A stretch of 64,000 bases of DNA from Garcia nutans. Lineage: Eukaryota; Streptophyta; Magnoliopsida; Malpighiales; Euphorbiaceae. The notes below the pieces were generated by a model that was not told the DNA's origin, did no database searches, and saw only the letters and a program-made list of their open reading frames with translations. Where the stretch lies: contig CANTUV010000033.1 in NCBI GenBank assembly GCA_947685225.1, forward strand, positions 51,189,001 to 51,253,000, given 5' to 3'. Every line of letters starts with the position of its first letter. The first letter of the stretch is position 1. Positions 10,669-21,998 of this stretch are shown one piece after another. A program made the position numbers and the translations under genes.

Positions 10669-11141
10669 ATGGCTCAAATTTTTCTTCTTTTTGTTTTATT
10701 TGTCTTGCTAACAAATGGTTTTGTTGGTCTAGCCATGGCTACTGATGATGGGTTTTACCATATGGTTCAGTCTAATCCAACAGTACAAAGTCTCAGGAAA
10801 CTTGGAAAGCAGCACAATAATAAAAAATGGTTCAACCCATGGTTGCACCCAGTCCTAGTCCTAGCCCTAGTCCGTGCCCATCTAAGAAGGAGCATTCCAA
10901 AAAAGAAAGCAGTTCTTTGGACCAACCAGCTGCTTCTACTAAGCCTGACAGTGAAGATAATGTTATTAGCATCAACAGGCAAGAGATTCACCAACATGAA
11001 AGGCATCATCATTCAGTGGATAAGCCAGTTGCCGGTAGTGGTTTAATCCTTGGAGGCCTTGCCACCACCTTCTTGGTGGCAGCTTTTTGTCACATTAGAG
11101 CTACTGGCAGACACAAACCGGAGAGTACTCCTACTGCTTAA
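10669..11141 (+). pseudogene. Small secreted/type I membrane Pro/Ser-rich protein, frameshifted
   Basis: From ATG 10669 the frame encodes a clear signal peptide (MAQIFLLFVLFVLL, then GFVGLAMA) and a short lumenal segment ending in HNNKK at 10827. Downstream, the other frame (open from 10827 to the TAA at 11141) encodes a Ser-Pro repeat (PSPSPSPSPCPSKK), a polar His-rich stretch, a transmembrane helix (GSGLILGGLATTFLVAAF) and a short basic tail (HIRATGRHK). Together these make a sensible signal-peptide / proline-rich / single-helix protein of about 157 residues. They are joined only if the A6 run at 10822-10827 is read with one extra base. So this is either a one-base deletion that disables the gene or a sequencing error. 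In the first frame the product would run to 125 residues with no helix. I do not recognise the family. TATA box and leader look normal. Confidence 0.6.
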
Positions 11142-12020
11142 GCAGTAGCGTATTGGATTTGACGTACATAATTAGGGAAACGTCTCAAGCTGTCTGTGTG
11201 TTTATAGAACTGTAAAGAAAATTATTTGTTTGATACAACTTCAAGAACTTCAATATTACAGTTTCATATTTTAATTAGTGAACATGAAATGAATTATTTA
11301 TTTATTTATTATCATTTTCTATTGGAGATTATTCCTGTCAATATTATTAAAAATTTAATTGCTTCATTCATTGCTTGAGCTCAAAATAAAAATATTCATA
11401 GTATGGTGCGAGTTATATCCTAATATATATCTAAAACTAAATATAATATATTTTTCAATTAAATTTAAAAAATATTTTTAATTTTTTTTAAAAAATATAA
11501 AATGTTTAAAATAATAAAAAAAGATGACACCTCTAATTTTGTCATTATTGTAATAAGCTCTTGTTGATGCATCATTTGTTTTGGAATTATTTTTCCATGT
11601 TTATACAGGAATTTCTTTACTTAAGCCGAGGTAGGGCACAGTTTTTTATTTTTGTTTTCAAAATTAAAATTTATTTTTAGTTTTTGTTTTATAGTTTTTA
11701 GAAATTTATTTTATATTTTTAAAAATTATATCATAACTTTTTTTACTATATATAAACAAACACACATTATATTTACATATTAAAAATAAAAAATTATATT
11801 ACCTATTCTAATGATACATTACAATAGTAAGTAGATATTATAAAAAATTATTAAAATAAAATAAAATTATTAAAAGTAAAATAATTAAAAAAATTTAAAA
11901 AAATAAATCTCTTACTTTATATTTAAATTAATAAAAAATAAAAAAGAGTAAAAAAATATATTCAAAAGTAAAAATTAGTAAAAAAAAATTACCCATATAT
12001 ACCTTTTCACAAAACTAAAA
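11142..12020. other. 3' flank and AT-rich intergenic region
   Basis: The first about 120 bp probably hold the 3' UTR of the preceding gene. The rest is extremely AT-rich (long A/T runs at 11400-11530 and 11690-11990) with nothing recognisable. The PI31-like gene therefore has a very AT-rich upstream region. Confidence 0.5.
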
Positions 12021-15000
12021 CCATAAATCTGTAACGGCGGTGATTAGGGCCTCAAGGCCATCTTTTAGAAACAATGCTGATAAGATAGCTTTTGCCACTC
12101 ACGCCTCTTTCCTCGCTGCCGGTTACGTACTCACCGCCGCTGGGCCTCCTGCTTTCTCCGATACTGCTTTGTACTCTTCCTCAAACGATGAGGTAGGGAT
12201 TGAACATTGGAATGACTCCGATAATGAATATGCGTTCGTGTATTCAAACCCCGAAAAGGGTGGAAAGAAAGTGTTAGTCAAGTGTTTGGTGATCAACGAT
12301 AAGTTGCTTATTGATGCTTTGGCTGATGGACCATCAGAACCAGTACATCTCGAAGTCGAGTGGGGTTCTCTTTTCTTTCTTTTTTTTTTTTCAGAATTTT
12401 TGGATTTTTTTTTGTTTAATTCACAGCTTAACGTGCTCTGGGGTTTTGGTTATTGTTTCAGTGTTGGAGAGTTCGCTGCGGTGGACGGAGGTGCAAATTA
12501 TTCAGCCCAGTTCAAGAATCTGGATAAGCTTGTTCAGAAACTTAATGCGGAGATCTTGTCTAAATTGGATGGTTCCTCTTCAAAACCTAGTTCATCAAGC
12601 AATCGACCAAGGCAATTGCGTCTCTATAAACGAATGTTGAACTATTTGGATATTAAGCAGTAGGATTCTTGTAGCGTTATGTCTGATTTCCCAACAAATT
12701 TGGACTGTTTGGTGCTTGAATGGGATCAAACAAGTTATATGACTATGTTCAAAAAGGTCCCATAGGATCTAGTCTTACATAACAGTAGTCAATCTAGTTT
12801 TACACACGGGTAGTCACCCGTTGGAGCTTCTTATGTATTTACTTATTTAATCATTTTTCCTGTGCTTGCAGCATAGAAACACGGGATAGGTCAAGGAATG
12901 AGACTGGTGTTCAAGTTACTGAACCAACAGGTCCTCTAATGCATCCTTCCGGGTATGTTTATTTCTAGGTTTTTAGTTATTATGGATAGCAATCTTCTTT
13001 TACGTTGTATGAGTGATTTATCGAGACCCATAATTTACTATTTTAATTGATCGCTTTTCTTTTCCACCTTCATTGTGGTAGTTTTGCAAATAGTTGAAAG
13101 TTTAGTCTTTTATGGTAGAATGCAATTGCTCAATCTTAATTGATGTCCTTGGTTTTTAGAATTATCATATGAGCATTTAATATTTCAAAATATCTCCCTG
13201 GTTATTAGAAACTTTATTACATGAGTTAATTGCTTGAGATAAATCAGTGTGGCAGGAGCTAACCTAGGATTGAATTTCTTATCTGTGACATGGAATTCTC
13301 AAGCTGGCCAATAATACATGCATATTATTTGATGCTTGTGAAAATCATGCAAATATGACATCAGCAATATAATGTGCTAGGAAGAGACATTATATGAGAT
13401 ATATGAGAAATTTGTTTAGATAAGTCAATCTAATTTAAAGAGAATTGTGTAATTAATTATTAGTTTATATTTCTCCAGAATTCCACAGAAGTGTTGTCTA
13501 GGAGAGTTATCGAAGATGTGCTTTAGAAGAAAAATTAATCTTTTAAAAGAGGAAGTTGAAAGAAAATGATGTAGCAGGAAATAATTTGCCTACTGATGCT
13601 TTTGTAGCAAGTAGATCTCAAATAGGATTTAGATCATTGTCCCTAATTTTCCACACTCCCCATGGTATTGAGATTTGGGATGCGTGTGCCATATTGGGTT
13701 GCTTTTGTTGATCCAGGTTATGATGATATTCAAAATTGCTAGAACAGAGGTTCCCATTCCAAATTTTCTATATGGAAGATAGATCTAGAAGGGGTAAAAA
13801 TGAAAGGGTGCCATTTCATTAGGTGAAATAGCTTCAGAAAGGCAAGGTGTTGATCTTGATAAGTTGTTCAAATGGATGATACCAGTCCATGGTTTGGTAG
13901 CTGAAAATATTATAGCTGAACCAAGGTAGTTAAAAGTGCCAGGCGCAACTAAGGCCATACATCCTTGTATCGCCTTAGGTGCAAGGTGCAAAAAAAGCGA
14001 TGGCCTGATTGAAGTGAAGTGCAAAGTTATTGTAAAATACTAATTACTAGTGATAGCAAATAATACATCTTTTAGAGTAAAATATATTAGAAGCTATATT
14101 AATTTAACATTATAAAAACTGCTAAAAAGTGAAAGATAACTAAAATTAAACAAGCAACAGAGCTAATATCAAATAAAAATAAGTTTTAAATAAGTTAAAA
14201 CCAAAATAATGTAGATGTAAGCAGGCATACTAAACTAAAATTTAATAAAAAAAAAACTTCAAATAAGTAAAATTAGCTTTAAAAGTTAGTTTAAATCATA
14301 AATGTTTTGGGCTATAACTTGGCAAAAATAACACTAAAAGTTTAGGGATAAAATTACGTTGGATTATCAAGAAATTTTGCAATCGCTTCACTCATTCTTC
14401 CAGTCTGACCTTAAGTTTGATAGTTTTGATCTAAAAAGTAAAGCTGATATGTGTGTGGTATTTCCATCATGAACCTCTGAGTGATCATTTTGACCTGGCT
14501 TTGGACAGAATTATTTGATGAACCGTTCACTAGTCATGAGTGCACTATTAGTATTGCATTGTTATTCTGTTGGTTTTTGCTTCATCAGAAAGATGTACGG
14601 AAATTTTCAGTTTTTGGTTGAATTTCTCCTTGCAAATTGTATTACTAAATTCTCAATCATCCAAGTAATTGTTTCAACTCTCTCTTTGAATGTTTAATTC
14701 AATATGACATTAAAATTTTCAGTTGCCTAAACAGCGATCATTTTATAATTGGCTGCTTATTATAGGAACTGGCACTGTACTTTCAGTTTTCCCATATTTC
14801 TGTGTGATTCTTAGCTGCAAATGGTAGATTTTGTGTCTTTAGTTTGCACATAAAATCTAAATGCATTAATTAATTACTATGGAGGAAAGCAAGGCGAGGA
14901 AATAACACGAGGTGAGCAAAATTGATGCATGTCTAATGCTTTTTTGGGGAAAATTAGGGTGAGGAAGGAAAGTGGGGAGTGAAACTGAGGAGATAGAATG

Positions 15001-15733
15001 TCAGGGAAGAGATTTGTGATTCTCCTTTTATGTTTGGGTTGTGATGGGGAGGAATATGAGGGATAGACAAAGTGACACGGAGGAAGAGGGTAGTAATTGA
15101 ACTGTAAGATTTTAAATTACAAATATGTCATCATGAGGTGAAATGTGTAAACTCACTTTAACTCAAAATCTCATGGGGTTTTCTCATGTGGTTGGTCCAA
15201 GCAAAATCTCACTGGTTTTTTACTTCCCCATCTCTTCCTTTGTTTCCCAGAAAAGAGAGTCTGTTTCCCCTTATACTCCCCTTTCTCCACAGTCCACCTC
15301 CATTATCTCTTCCTCTAACTGCCAAGCATAGGCAAGTGAATGGTTCTTTGTTTTTGATTTGTTATTGTTGTTGTTAATTAGGCTTCCAAACTCACAACCT
15401 CAGTGGTAGAAGACTATCTTTAAATTCTGCATTATATTTGTTTTATTAAATGGACAAAGTTGTGCTTGTACGGGCCAGTATTAATCAGTATTACAAGGGG
15501 TTTTGTTTTGAATATTTCTTTCCATATAAATGCACGGGGGACCATATCTTTGCATTCAGCAAGATGTATACCATCCATCAAATGCGCTTATGCATCATGG
15601 CGCTTTGGTCAAACATTAGCATTTATATTTGACATTTTCCTGGTTTTATGTTTGTTGCAGAAACCCACGGAGGCCTGATAGGGGTGCTCATCCATATTTT
15701 TTGCATTTTGGGGGTGGTTCAGGTTTCATGTAA
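12016..15733 (+). pseudogene. PI31-like proteasome regulator, probable pseudogene
   Basis: PI31 proteins bind and modulate the 20S proteasome. They have an N-terminal PI31/Fbxo7 dimerisation domain and a Pro/Gly-rich C-terminus. Exon 1 (to 12359) reads AVIRASRPSFRNNADKIAF and EYAFVYSNPEKGGKKVLVKC. A 102-nt intron (12360-12461, GT-AG) has no stop in frame, so an unspliced ORF runs through it. Exon 2 (12462 to about 12614) gives VGEFAAVDGGANYSAQFKNL and KLNAEILSKLDGSS. Its donor is GC (AAG-GCAATT). Exon 3 (12872-12952) gives IETRDRSRNETGVQ and PLMHPSG. A terminal exon (15661-15733) gives NPRRPDRGAHPYFLHFGGGS and a stop. The expected central exons (Pro/Gly-rich GGSDLFPGPGAGMYP-like region) are not found in the 2.7-kb gap. 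No in-frame ATG exists upstream; the usual Met before AVIRA is ACG, and a stop lies at 12016-12018. A non-AUG start is possible but the gene is probably dead. Confidence 0.8.
13540..13930 (+). pseudogene. Degenerate coding-like stretch in the last PI31 intron
   Basis: Short protein-like runs occur in shifting frames: NDVAGNNLPTDAFVASRSQI with HTPHGIEIWDACAILG, then GAISLGEIASERQGVDLDKL with FKWMIPVHGLVAENIIAEP. The frame changes and stops between them suggest an old, broken exon or retrocopy. I do not recognise the family, and it is not part of PI31. It could also be chance, but composition here is less AT-rich than the surrounding intron. Confidence 0.3.
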
Positions 15734-18190
15734 CGCAGCGCTCTCAAATTTAAAATTTTCCTTGCCCTTTTTCTTTTGTGGAAAACATACATAAACTTGA
15801 GGAAGATCCAGAGGTTCTCTGGTTGCTAATACGTTATTTTACTTCAAAATTTTTCTGTAAATAGGTTTTTAGGTTAACATGTAAGACTTTATATACCTAT
15901 ATATTTTGTGAAAGTCGTAATAATTCCAGTATACTGATAGATATTGAAATAAAGTTTTGCTCAACCTTGAGGCCTTATTTCTGCGTGTAATTGCCTGTTT
16001 TTGTTTGTCTCATAAAGTGTGGGAGTGATTGCGAGATAGCCCCCGAGTGGGTTGGTTTCTTCTGTAGCCTTTATTAGGGTAAATTTTGTCAGTCCTAACT
16101 CCTAGATATGAAAATTTTCTACGCAGGCCAAATTACGTGTTAGAGCAGTACTTTTTTTATCTAGAAAATATGGATGCCCTCTGGCATTGTGCATTCCATT
16201 CTAGACGAAGTATTTATTTTATTATTATTATCTTTTACTAAATTCAAGATGAAGTTAAGAAAGGAGCTTTCTAAATAAATTTTTTTGTAACTCGTCTTTT
16301 CTAATTGAGAGCTTTTTTGAGTTTCTGTCTCCTTGGTGATATTTTTTAACACTTGACCAAGTTATGATATAATCTTTCTTTACTTTCTAATGCCAATTTT
16401 TATTAATATTAATGCTTTGTTTGCTTCTATGGAAGCGAAATAAAAAAAGACGATTTCCGATCGAAAAAAAAAGGAATAAAAAAGATGATGCAATTTTTTT
16501 ATTGGTTACTATAAAGAGAAAAGAAAATAAGAGAGAGTGAGACTTTTTATTTCCTTGCAAAAAGAAAGGAAATCAGAACAGCTCAAGTGAACCTTGAATT
16601 TGCAAGTTTTATGAGAAACTCACACATCAAACAAATGAAAATACATAGAATAATGATTTGAATTTTTACTCTCTTTTTCTTTGATACTCTTTTCTTATTT
16701 TCTGTTACACTTGATCTTTTGATACCCAGATTAACTGCAAGCATAAATTATTAAAAATTTCTTTTAGTAGATCAATTATTTATAATGCAGAAATACTTAC
16801 TATTAGACTATATTTTGGTGCTGTATTATTAAAGTTTTAAAATTTTGCATAATATACACTTGTTTCTGTTGTTTCAAAATTTTTTAATTTATTTTAAAAA
16901 TTATTGATAATTCTACATTTTAATTCTTAATTATTAGAGTATATAATTTTCATTGTTTTTTCACCCTCAGTATTTTAAATGATAATATTTAAAGAACTTA
17001 ATCTAAAATATACTAACTTTTTAGAACAAATATAAAGATTAAAAATGTACATTATGATAGAGCTTAGGGGAGTTTTTATAATTTATCGTCCAGTGACTAT
17101 AGAAAGCAATAGCATGCTCATCTAAATTTCCCTCCTTGCTCTGCCCGCAGGCCACAGCCAATAATCGATATGGTTGGAGTAGACATTTGAACTTAGTAAT
17201 AAATCAATAATAATTCTTTGACATAAATATTTCAAAATTATTCATTTTAATTATTATATATAACGATTGGTAAAATGTATCAAATCTTAAAGAGATTATG
17301 ATTCAAAATGACAAAAACTAAAGTATATAATGAAATTTTTATATTCATATAAAAACTTAAAAGTTTGAGTTATCAATGGATTGTAGAGATTAGATTAAAG
17401 AATTTTAAAATAATACGCCATTCGCCCTATAAAAATACGCTCATTTCTCATTTTACTAAGATTAAGAAATATTAATTATTTTTAATAGTAATAGATATAA
17501 AAGTTTATACCAAGTAAAATTTGATTTATGAACATTTTAATAACGTTGTTTTATTTTCATTTTATGTTTAAAATTCTCAAAGATACATCCTATTATTGGA
17601 TTAGAGTTGTTTATTTTGAAATTAGAAGTTTTTAAGCAATTTTTATCCAATCCTGCAGGTCCCGTTTATAAAATTTATATAAATATATCTTAACTTCTGA
17701 ATCTTAGCAAACTAATTAATATTAAAGAACTTAATTAAACAATAATCCTGACTTTTGACATAATCCTGCAAGCGGACCGCAGAAACAAAATATTTACAAA
17801 CAAATGATTTGTTTAAAAGTTTGCTTTAATTAAATTGTAAGACACCAACATTACCTTTTATAACTTACATATGCCCTCTCACTACTCTTTTTTAACTTTT
17901 TAATTGTTTACTCCAACAAAGCTAAGAAATAAAAAATAAACAGATACAATCTAACTATTTAATATACATTAATTTATCATTTAATTGCACTTATTTAATA
18001 AAATTAAAATGGTAATTAACCCTTTATATCTATTAGTTTTTCCAATCATACATTACTTTTTATAATGTCATATTTTTTCATTCGTCAATCTCTTTCTCAA
18101 TGACAAATAGCTTATATTTTATTTTAATCAAATGGACAATATTACAATTTAGAATAGTTATCTATTTTTTTTTTAAAAATTAAATATTAG
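15734..18190. other. Intergenic AT-rich region
   Basis: The first about 230 bp may be the 3' UTR of the PI31-like locus (AATAAAG near 15950). Beyond that no ORF, RNA gene or clear repeat is recognised. Confidence 0.5.
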
Positions 18191-18193
18191 TTA

Positions 18194-18960
18194 CAAGCAG
18201 GGACGAAACAAGGAGGCATGAGATTCATTGTCTTCCCTTAGTTCCTACATACATATACATATATACATATATATATATATTTATATATGTTTGACAAAAA
18301 AAATATATATTTACATATACATAAAATTAATAATATTTATATTTATATAATATAAAATTAATTTATGATATGATATAATATATAGTATTTATATATATTT
18401 GTGTGTGTATGAATATTTATTTTTTCTTTAAAATTAATTTTTAAATATTAATTATTTTAAAATTTAAAATTAATTTTTAATTTATTATTTTGATAATATT
18501 ATTGAGTATTATGATTATTTATAATTATTGTTTAATTTAAAGTTTAATTTATAAGTTTTAGTTTATTATTTTGACTATAAATTAAAATTTGAGTTTTGAT
18601 GGTTAAGTTAGTTATTTTATAATTTAATTATGAATTGGGTTAGAAATTTTATGATTAGATTAATTATTTTATAAAAATATTTCATCATATATTTATTAAA
18701 AAAATTAATTTAAATACTTTTTTAAAAATATATATAAATATTATTTAAAAATAATATATATTATGTAATTTTTTAAAATAAAATTTAAATATTAAAATAA
18801 AAATAATAAAAATTTTAATATTTAATTATTTAATATAAAAATAAAATAAAATATAAATTCATCTTTAATTTTTTTTATTTAAAAATTTTACCCAATTTTT
18901 ATTACCGGTTCTGCGATTCACTTTTTAATTTTATTGCTATTAATATTTTTTTTTCGCGGC
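18194..18960 (+). repeat. AT-rich dispersed repeat, copy 2 (complete ends)
   Basis: It opens with AAGCAGGGACGAAACAAGG and AGGCATGAGATTCATTGTC, followed by TA-rich microsatellite-like sequence. A very AT-rich core follows, matching the reverse of 2752-3366 and 58907-59551. It closes with ATTTTTATTACCGGTTCTGC. The 5' end and the other end (GCAGAACCGG on the reverse strand) differ, so it does not have simple perfect terminal inverted repeats. No coding capacity is visible. It abuts the 5'-truncated LINE, which starts within about 30 bp. Confidence 0.65.
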
Positions 18961-19920
18961 CCTATTTTGATTATCCTACGGTACAATTAATGTGAATGAC
19001 TTTGCAAATACTGAGGCGCAAGAAAATGCAAAAAATTCATACAAAGTGCCGACTTGATGCACAAAAGGCCAATTAATAATCTGAACTTGTGGTTGCCATC
19101 TCTTGTACGGATGAACAAAAAACAAATTTTCTCCTTTTTGAAGGAGAGAATCGGAGTACGGATTAATAATTGGCAAAATAAGCTCTTCTCAGGGCAAAGA
19201 AGTGTTGTTGAAAACAGTTGCACAAGTAAATCCTAATTATTACATGAAAATTTTTCTACTTCCACTTTCTTTGTGTGATGAGCTTCAGAAATAATTAAAT
19301 GCCTTTTGGCGGGGTTCAAAAGGGGAGCATAGTAGAGATTTACATTGGTTTTTACGGGACCGATTATATAGTAGAAAACATAACGGATGGATGAGATTTT
19401 GAAATCTGTATTATTTCAATTTAGTCATGTTGGACAAGCAAGGTTGAAAGCTTATATCTAATCCTAATACTCTTTCATCCAAAATTCTCAAAGCTAAATA
19501 TTTCATAAAGTGTGGTTTCTTAGAAGCCAGTGAATACAATAATCCTAGCTATATATAGAAGAGTTTATTACGTGCCCAAGGTGTATCGAGAAATGGTGTT
19601 AGATAGAGAATTGAAATTGGTTCTTTAGTTAAGACATGGAGTGACCCATGGATCCCAAGTGCTAAAAATTTTATGGTTTCTTCTCCATTGATTCTAGCAG
19701 GAGGAGACATACATGTCAGTGATCTTATTAAATCTCTGTAAAGGAGATAAAATGTAAGAGTTATTAGAGATATATTGGCAACAGATGTAGACAAGATTCT
19801 ATAGATTCCATTGAGCAGGTTCAACACGAGGATATCGTTATATGGCATTACACTAAGAATGGTTGCTATTCAATGCGAAGTGGTTATCACACTGTTGTTT
19901 CTTTACACTCTAATTCCACA

Positions 19921-21575
19921 TTTCTAGGCCAAAGTAATTTATGTTCTATGATTTAAAAGTTAGACGTTGCACCAAAAATTAAACACAGCATTTGAAGAAT
20001 ATTACATGGGATCCTACCTATGAAAGCTACATTAGCAAGCAAGGGGATTAATGTTAATATGGGATGTCCGTTTTGCTCTCAAATAGAAATAATTCATCAT
20101 GTTTTATTCTCTTGTACCAGGGCAGTGGCATCCTAGAGCTTGGTAGGGATATATAACGACTTCACTGAAGTTGAGACTTTATTTGCTTGGCACTTTTTCA
20201 ATTCCAGTGAAGAAGTGATTGAACAAATATGTTATATTTTATGAAATTTGTGATTTTGCAGGAATAAATGGGTCTGAGAGAAAAAGTTTCAAGATGTGGC
20301 AGCCACAGTTCATAAAGCCAAAGTAATTTATGGTCAAAGTTTCTAGGCCAAAGTAATTTATGGTCTAGGGTTTGAAAGTTAGACGTTGCACCAAAAATTA
20401 AACACAGCATTTGAAGAATATTACATGGGATCCTACCTATGAAAGCTACATTAGCAAGCAAGGGGATTCATGTTAATATGGGATGTTCGTTTTGCTCTCA
20501 AATAGAAATAATTCATCATGTTTTATTCTTTTGTACCAGGGCAGTTGCATGCTGCAGCTTGGCAGGGATATATAATGACTTCACTGAAGTCGAGACTTTA
20601 TTTGCTTGGCACTTTTTCAATTCCAGTGAAGAAATGATTGAACAAATATGCTATATTTTATGGAATTTGTGATTTTGCTGGAATAAATGGGTCTGAGAGA
20701 AAAAGTTTCTAGATGTGGCATCCACAGTTCATAAAGCCAAAGTAATTTATGGTCAAAGTTTCTAGGCCAAAGTAATTTATGGTCTAGGGTTTAAAAGTTA
20801 GACGTTGCACCAAAAATTAAACACAACATATGAAGAATATTATATGGGATTCTACCTATGAAAGCTACATTAGCAAGCAAGGGGATTCATGTTACTGCTC
20901 TCAAATAGAAACAATTCATCATGTTTTATTCTCTTATACCAGGGCAGTGGCATGCTGGAGCTTGGCAGGGATATATAACGACTTCACTGAAGTCGAGACT
21001 TTATTTGCTTTGCACTTTTTCAATTCCAATGAAGAAGTGATTGAACAAATATGCTATATTTTATGGAATTTGTGGTTTTGTAGGAATAAATGGGTCTGAG
21101 AGAAAAAGTTTCTAGATGTGGCAGCCACACTTTATAAAGCCAAAGTAATTTATGGTCAAAGTTTCTAGGCCAAAGTAATTTATGGTCTAGGGTTTGAAAG
21201 TTAGACGTTGTACCAAAAATTAAACACAACATATGAAGAATATTACATAAGATCCTACTTATGAAAGCTACATTAGCAAGCAAGGAGATTAATGTTAATC
21301 TGGAATGTCCGTTTTGCTCTCAAATAGAAATAATTCATCATGTTTTATTCTTTTGTAGCAGGGCAATGGCATACTGGAGCTTGGCTGGGATATATAACGA
21401 CTTCATTGAAGTCGAGACTTTATTTGCTTGGCACTTTTTCAATTTCAGTGAAGAAGTGATTGAACAAATATGCTATATTTTATGAAACTTGTGGTTTTGC
21501 AGGAATAAATGGGTCTAAGTGAAAAAGTTTCAAGATGTGGCAGCCACAGTTCATAAAGCTATCTCGGCTTGGAAG
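19921..21575 (+). repeat. Four tandem copies of a ~419-bp zf-RVT segment inside the LINE
   Basis: Direct copies begin with TTTCTAGGCCAAAGTAATTT at 19921, 20340, 20759 and 21162, giving spacings of 419, 419 and 403 bp. Each carries the WKLDVAPKIKH-like segment, the GILPMKATLASK-like segment, the CPFCSQIEIIHH zinc-binding motif and the HFFNSSEEVIEQICYIL stretch. Copy 3 lacks 16 bp around its first Cys pair (GATTCATGTTACTGCTC), removing CPFC and shifting the frame. Only copy 4 continues into the downstream LINE sequence (HKAISAWKEW). The word CCAAAGTAATTTATGGTC occurs on both sides of each junction, pointing to slippage or unequal exchange at short homology. Confidence 0.9.
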
Positions 21576-21747
21576 GAATGGAGGGATATGAAAATCAGGT
21601 CACACTTGATCAGTTCTATTCAATCAAACAATGCGTAGGAAAGATGCAGAAATAGCCAGAAGTGGTGCGCTCCTCCATTAGGGATTATCAAATGTAATGT
21701 GGACGCTGCAATGTTTAAAACCCATAATCAAGCAGACAATGACAGAT

Positions 21748-21998
21748 GTAGGGGTTCACTAAAGGGGGGCAAAATGGTGGTCGGTCAACGAAAACGGTGG
21801 TCGAACACAGTGTCAGAAGCTCTTCTACCTCTCGACCGAGCCTAGGACCCATTCTCTCTCTTTCTTCTCTGCAACTTCAAATGGCAGGGGCGAAATCGGC
21901 GGCCATACTCCTACTATAAAGAACTTCTGACCGCCGGCGAAAGGGGATCGTCCGCCCCCTATGACTCCCCATAGTTTCGCCCCTGCAAGCAGGAGTGG
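21748..21998. mobile_element. MITE-like insertion in the LINE RNase H domain
   Basis: About 250 bp of GC-richer, non-LINE sequence separates CNVDAAMFKTHNQADNDR from GVGAILRYCHGIFLQAF, which are adjacent parts of RNase H. Its left end (TGTAGGGGTTCACTAAAGGG) and the reverse complement of its right end (GCAGGGGCGAAACTATGGGG) resemble each other, as imperfect terminal inverted repeats. A second GCAGGGGCGAAAT lies internally at about 21884. Target duplications are unclear. It has no coding capacity and is best read as a non-autonomous DNA transposon. Confidence 0.5.

Noticed and set aside
10822..10827. Programmed frameshift site
   Set aside because: Only a short A-run is present, with no slippery heptamer or downstream structure that I can see. 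A deletion or sequencing error is simpler.
12040..12663. Single 207-codon ORF as a complete protein
   Set aside because: It begins at GTG and reads through a 102-nt GT-AG intron that happens to have no stop. The Phe-rich middle is intron sequence. The PI31 exons on both sides explain it better.
19921..21575. CRISPR-like or satellite array
   Set aside because: The repeats are long, contiguous and encode a LINE zinc-binding domain. There are no spacers, and the host is a plant.
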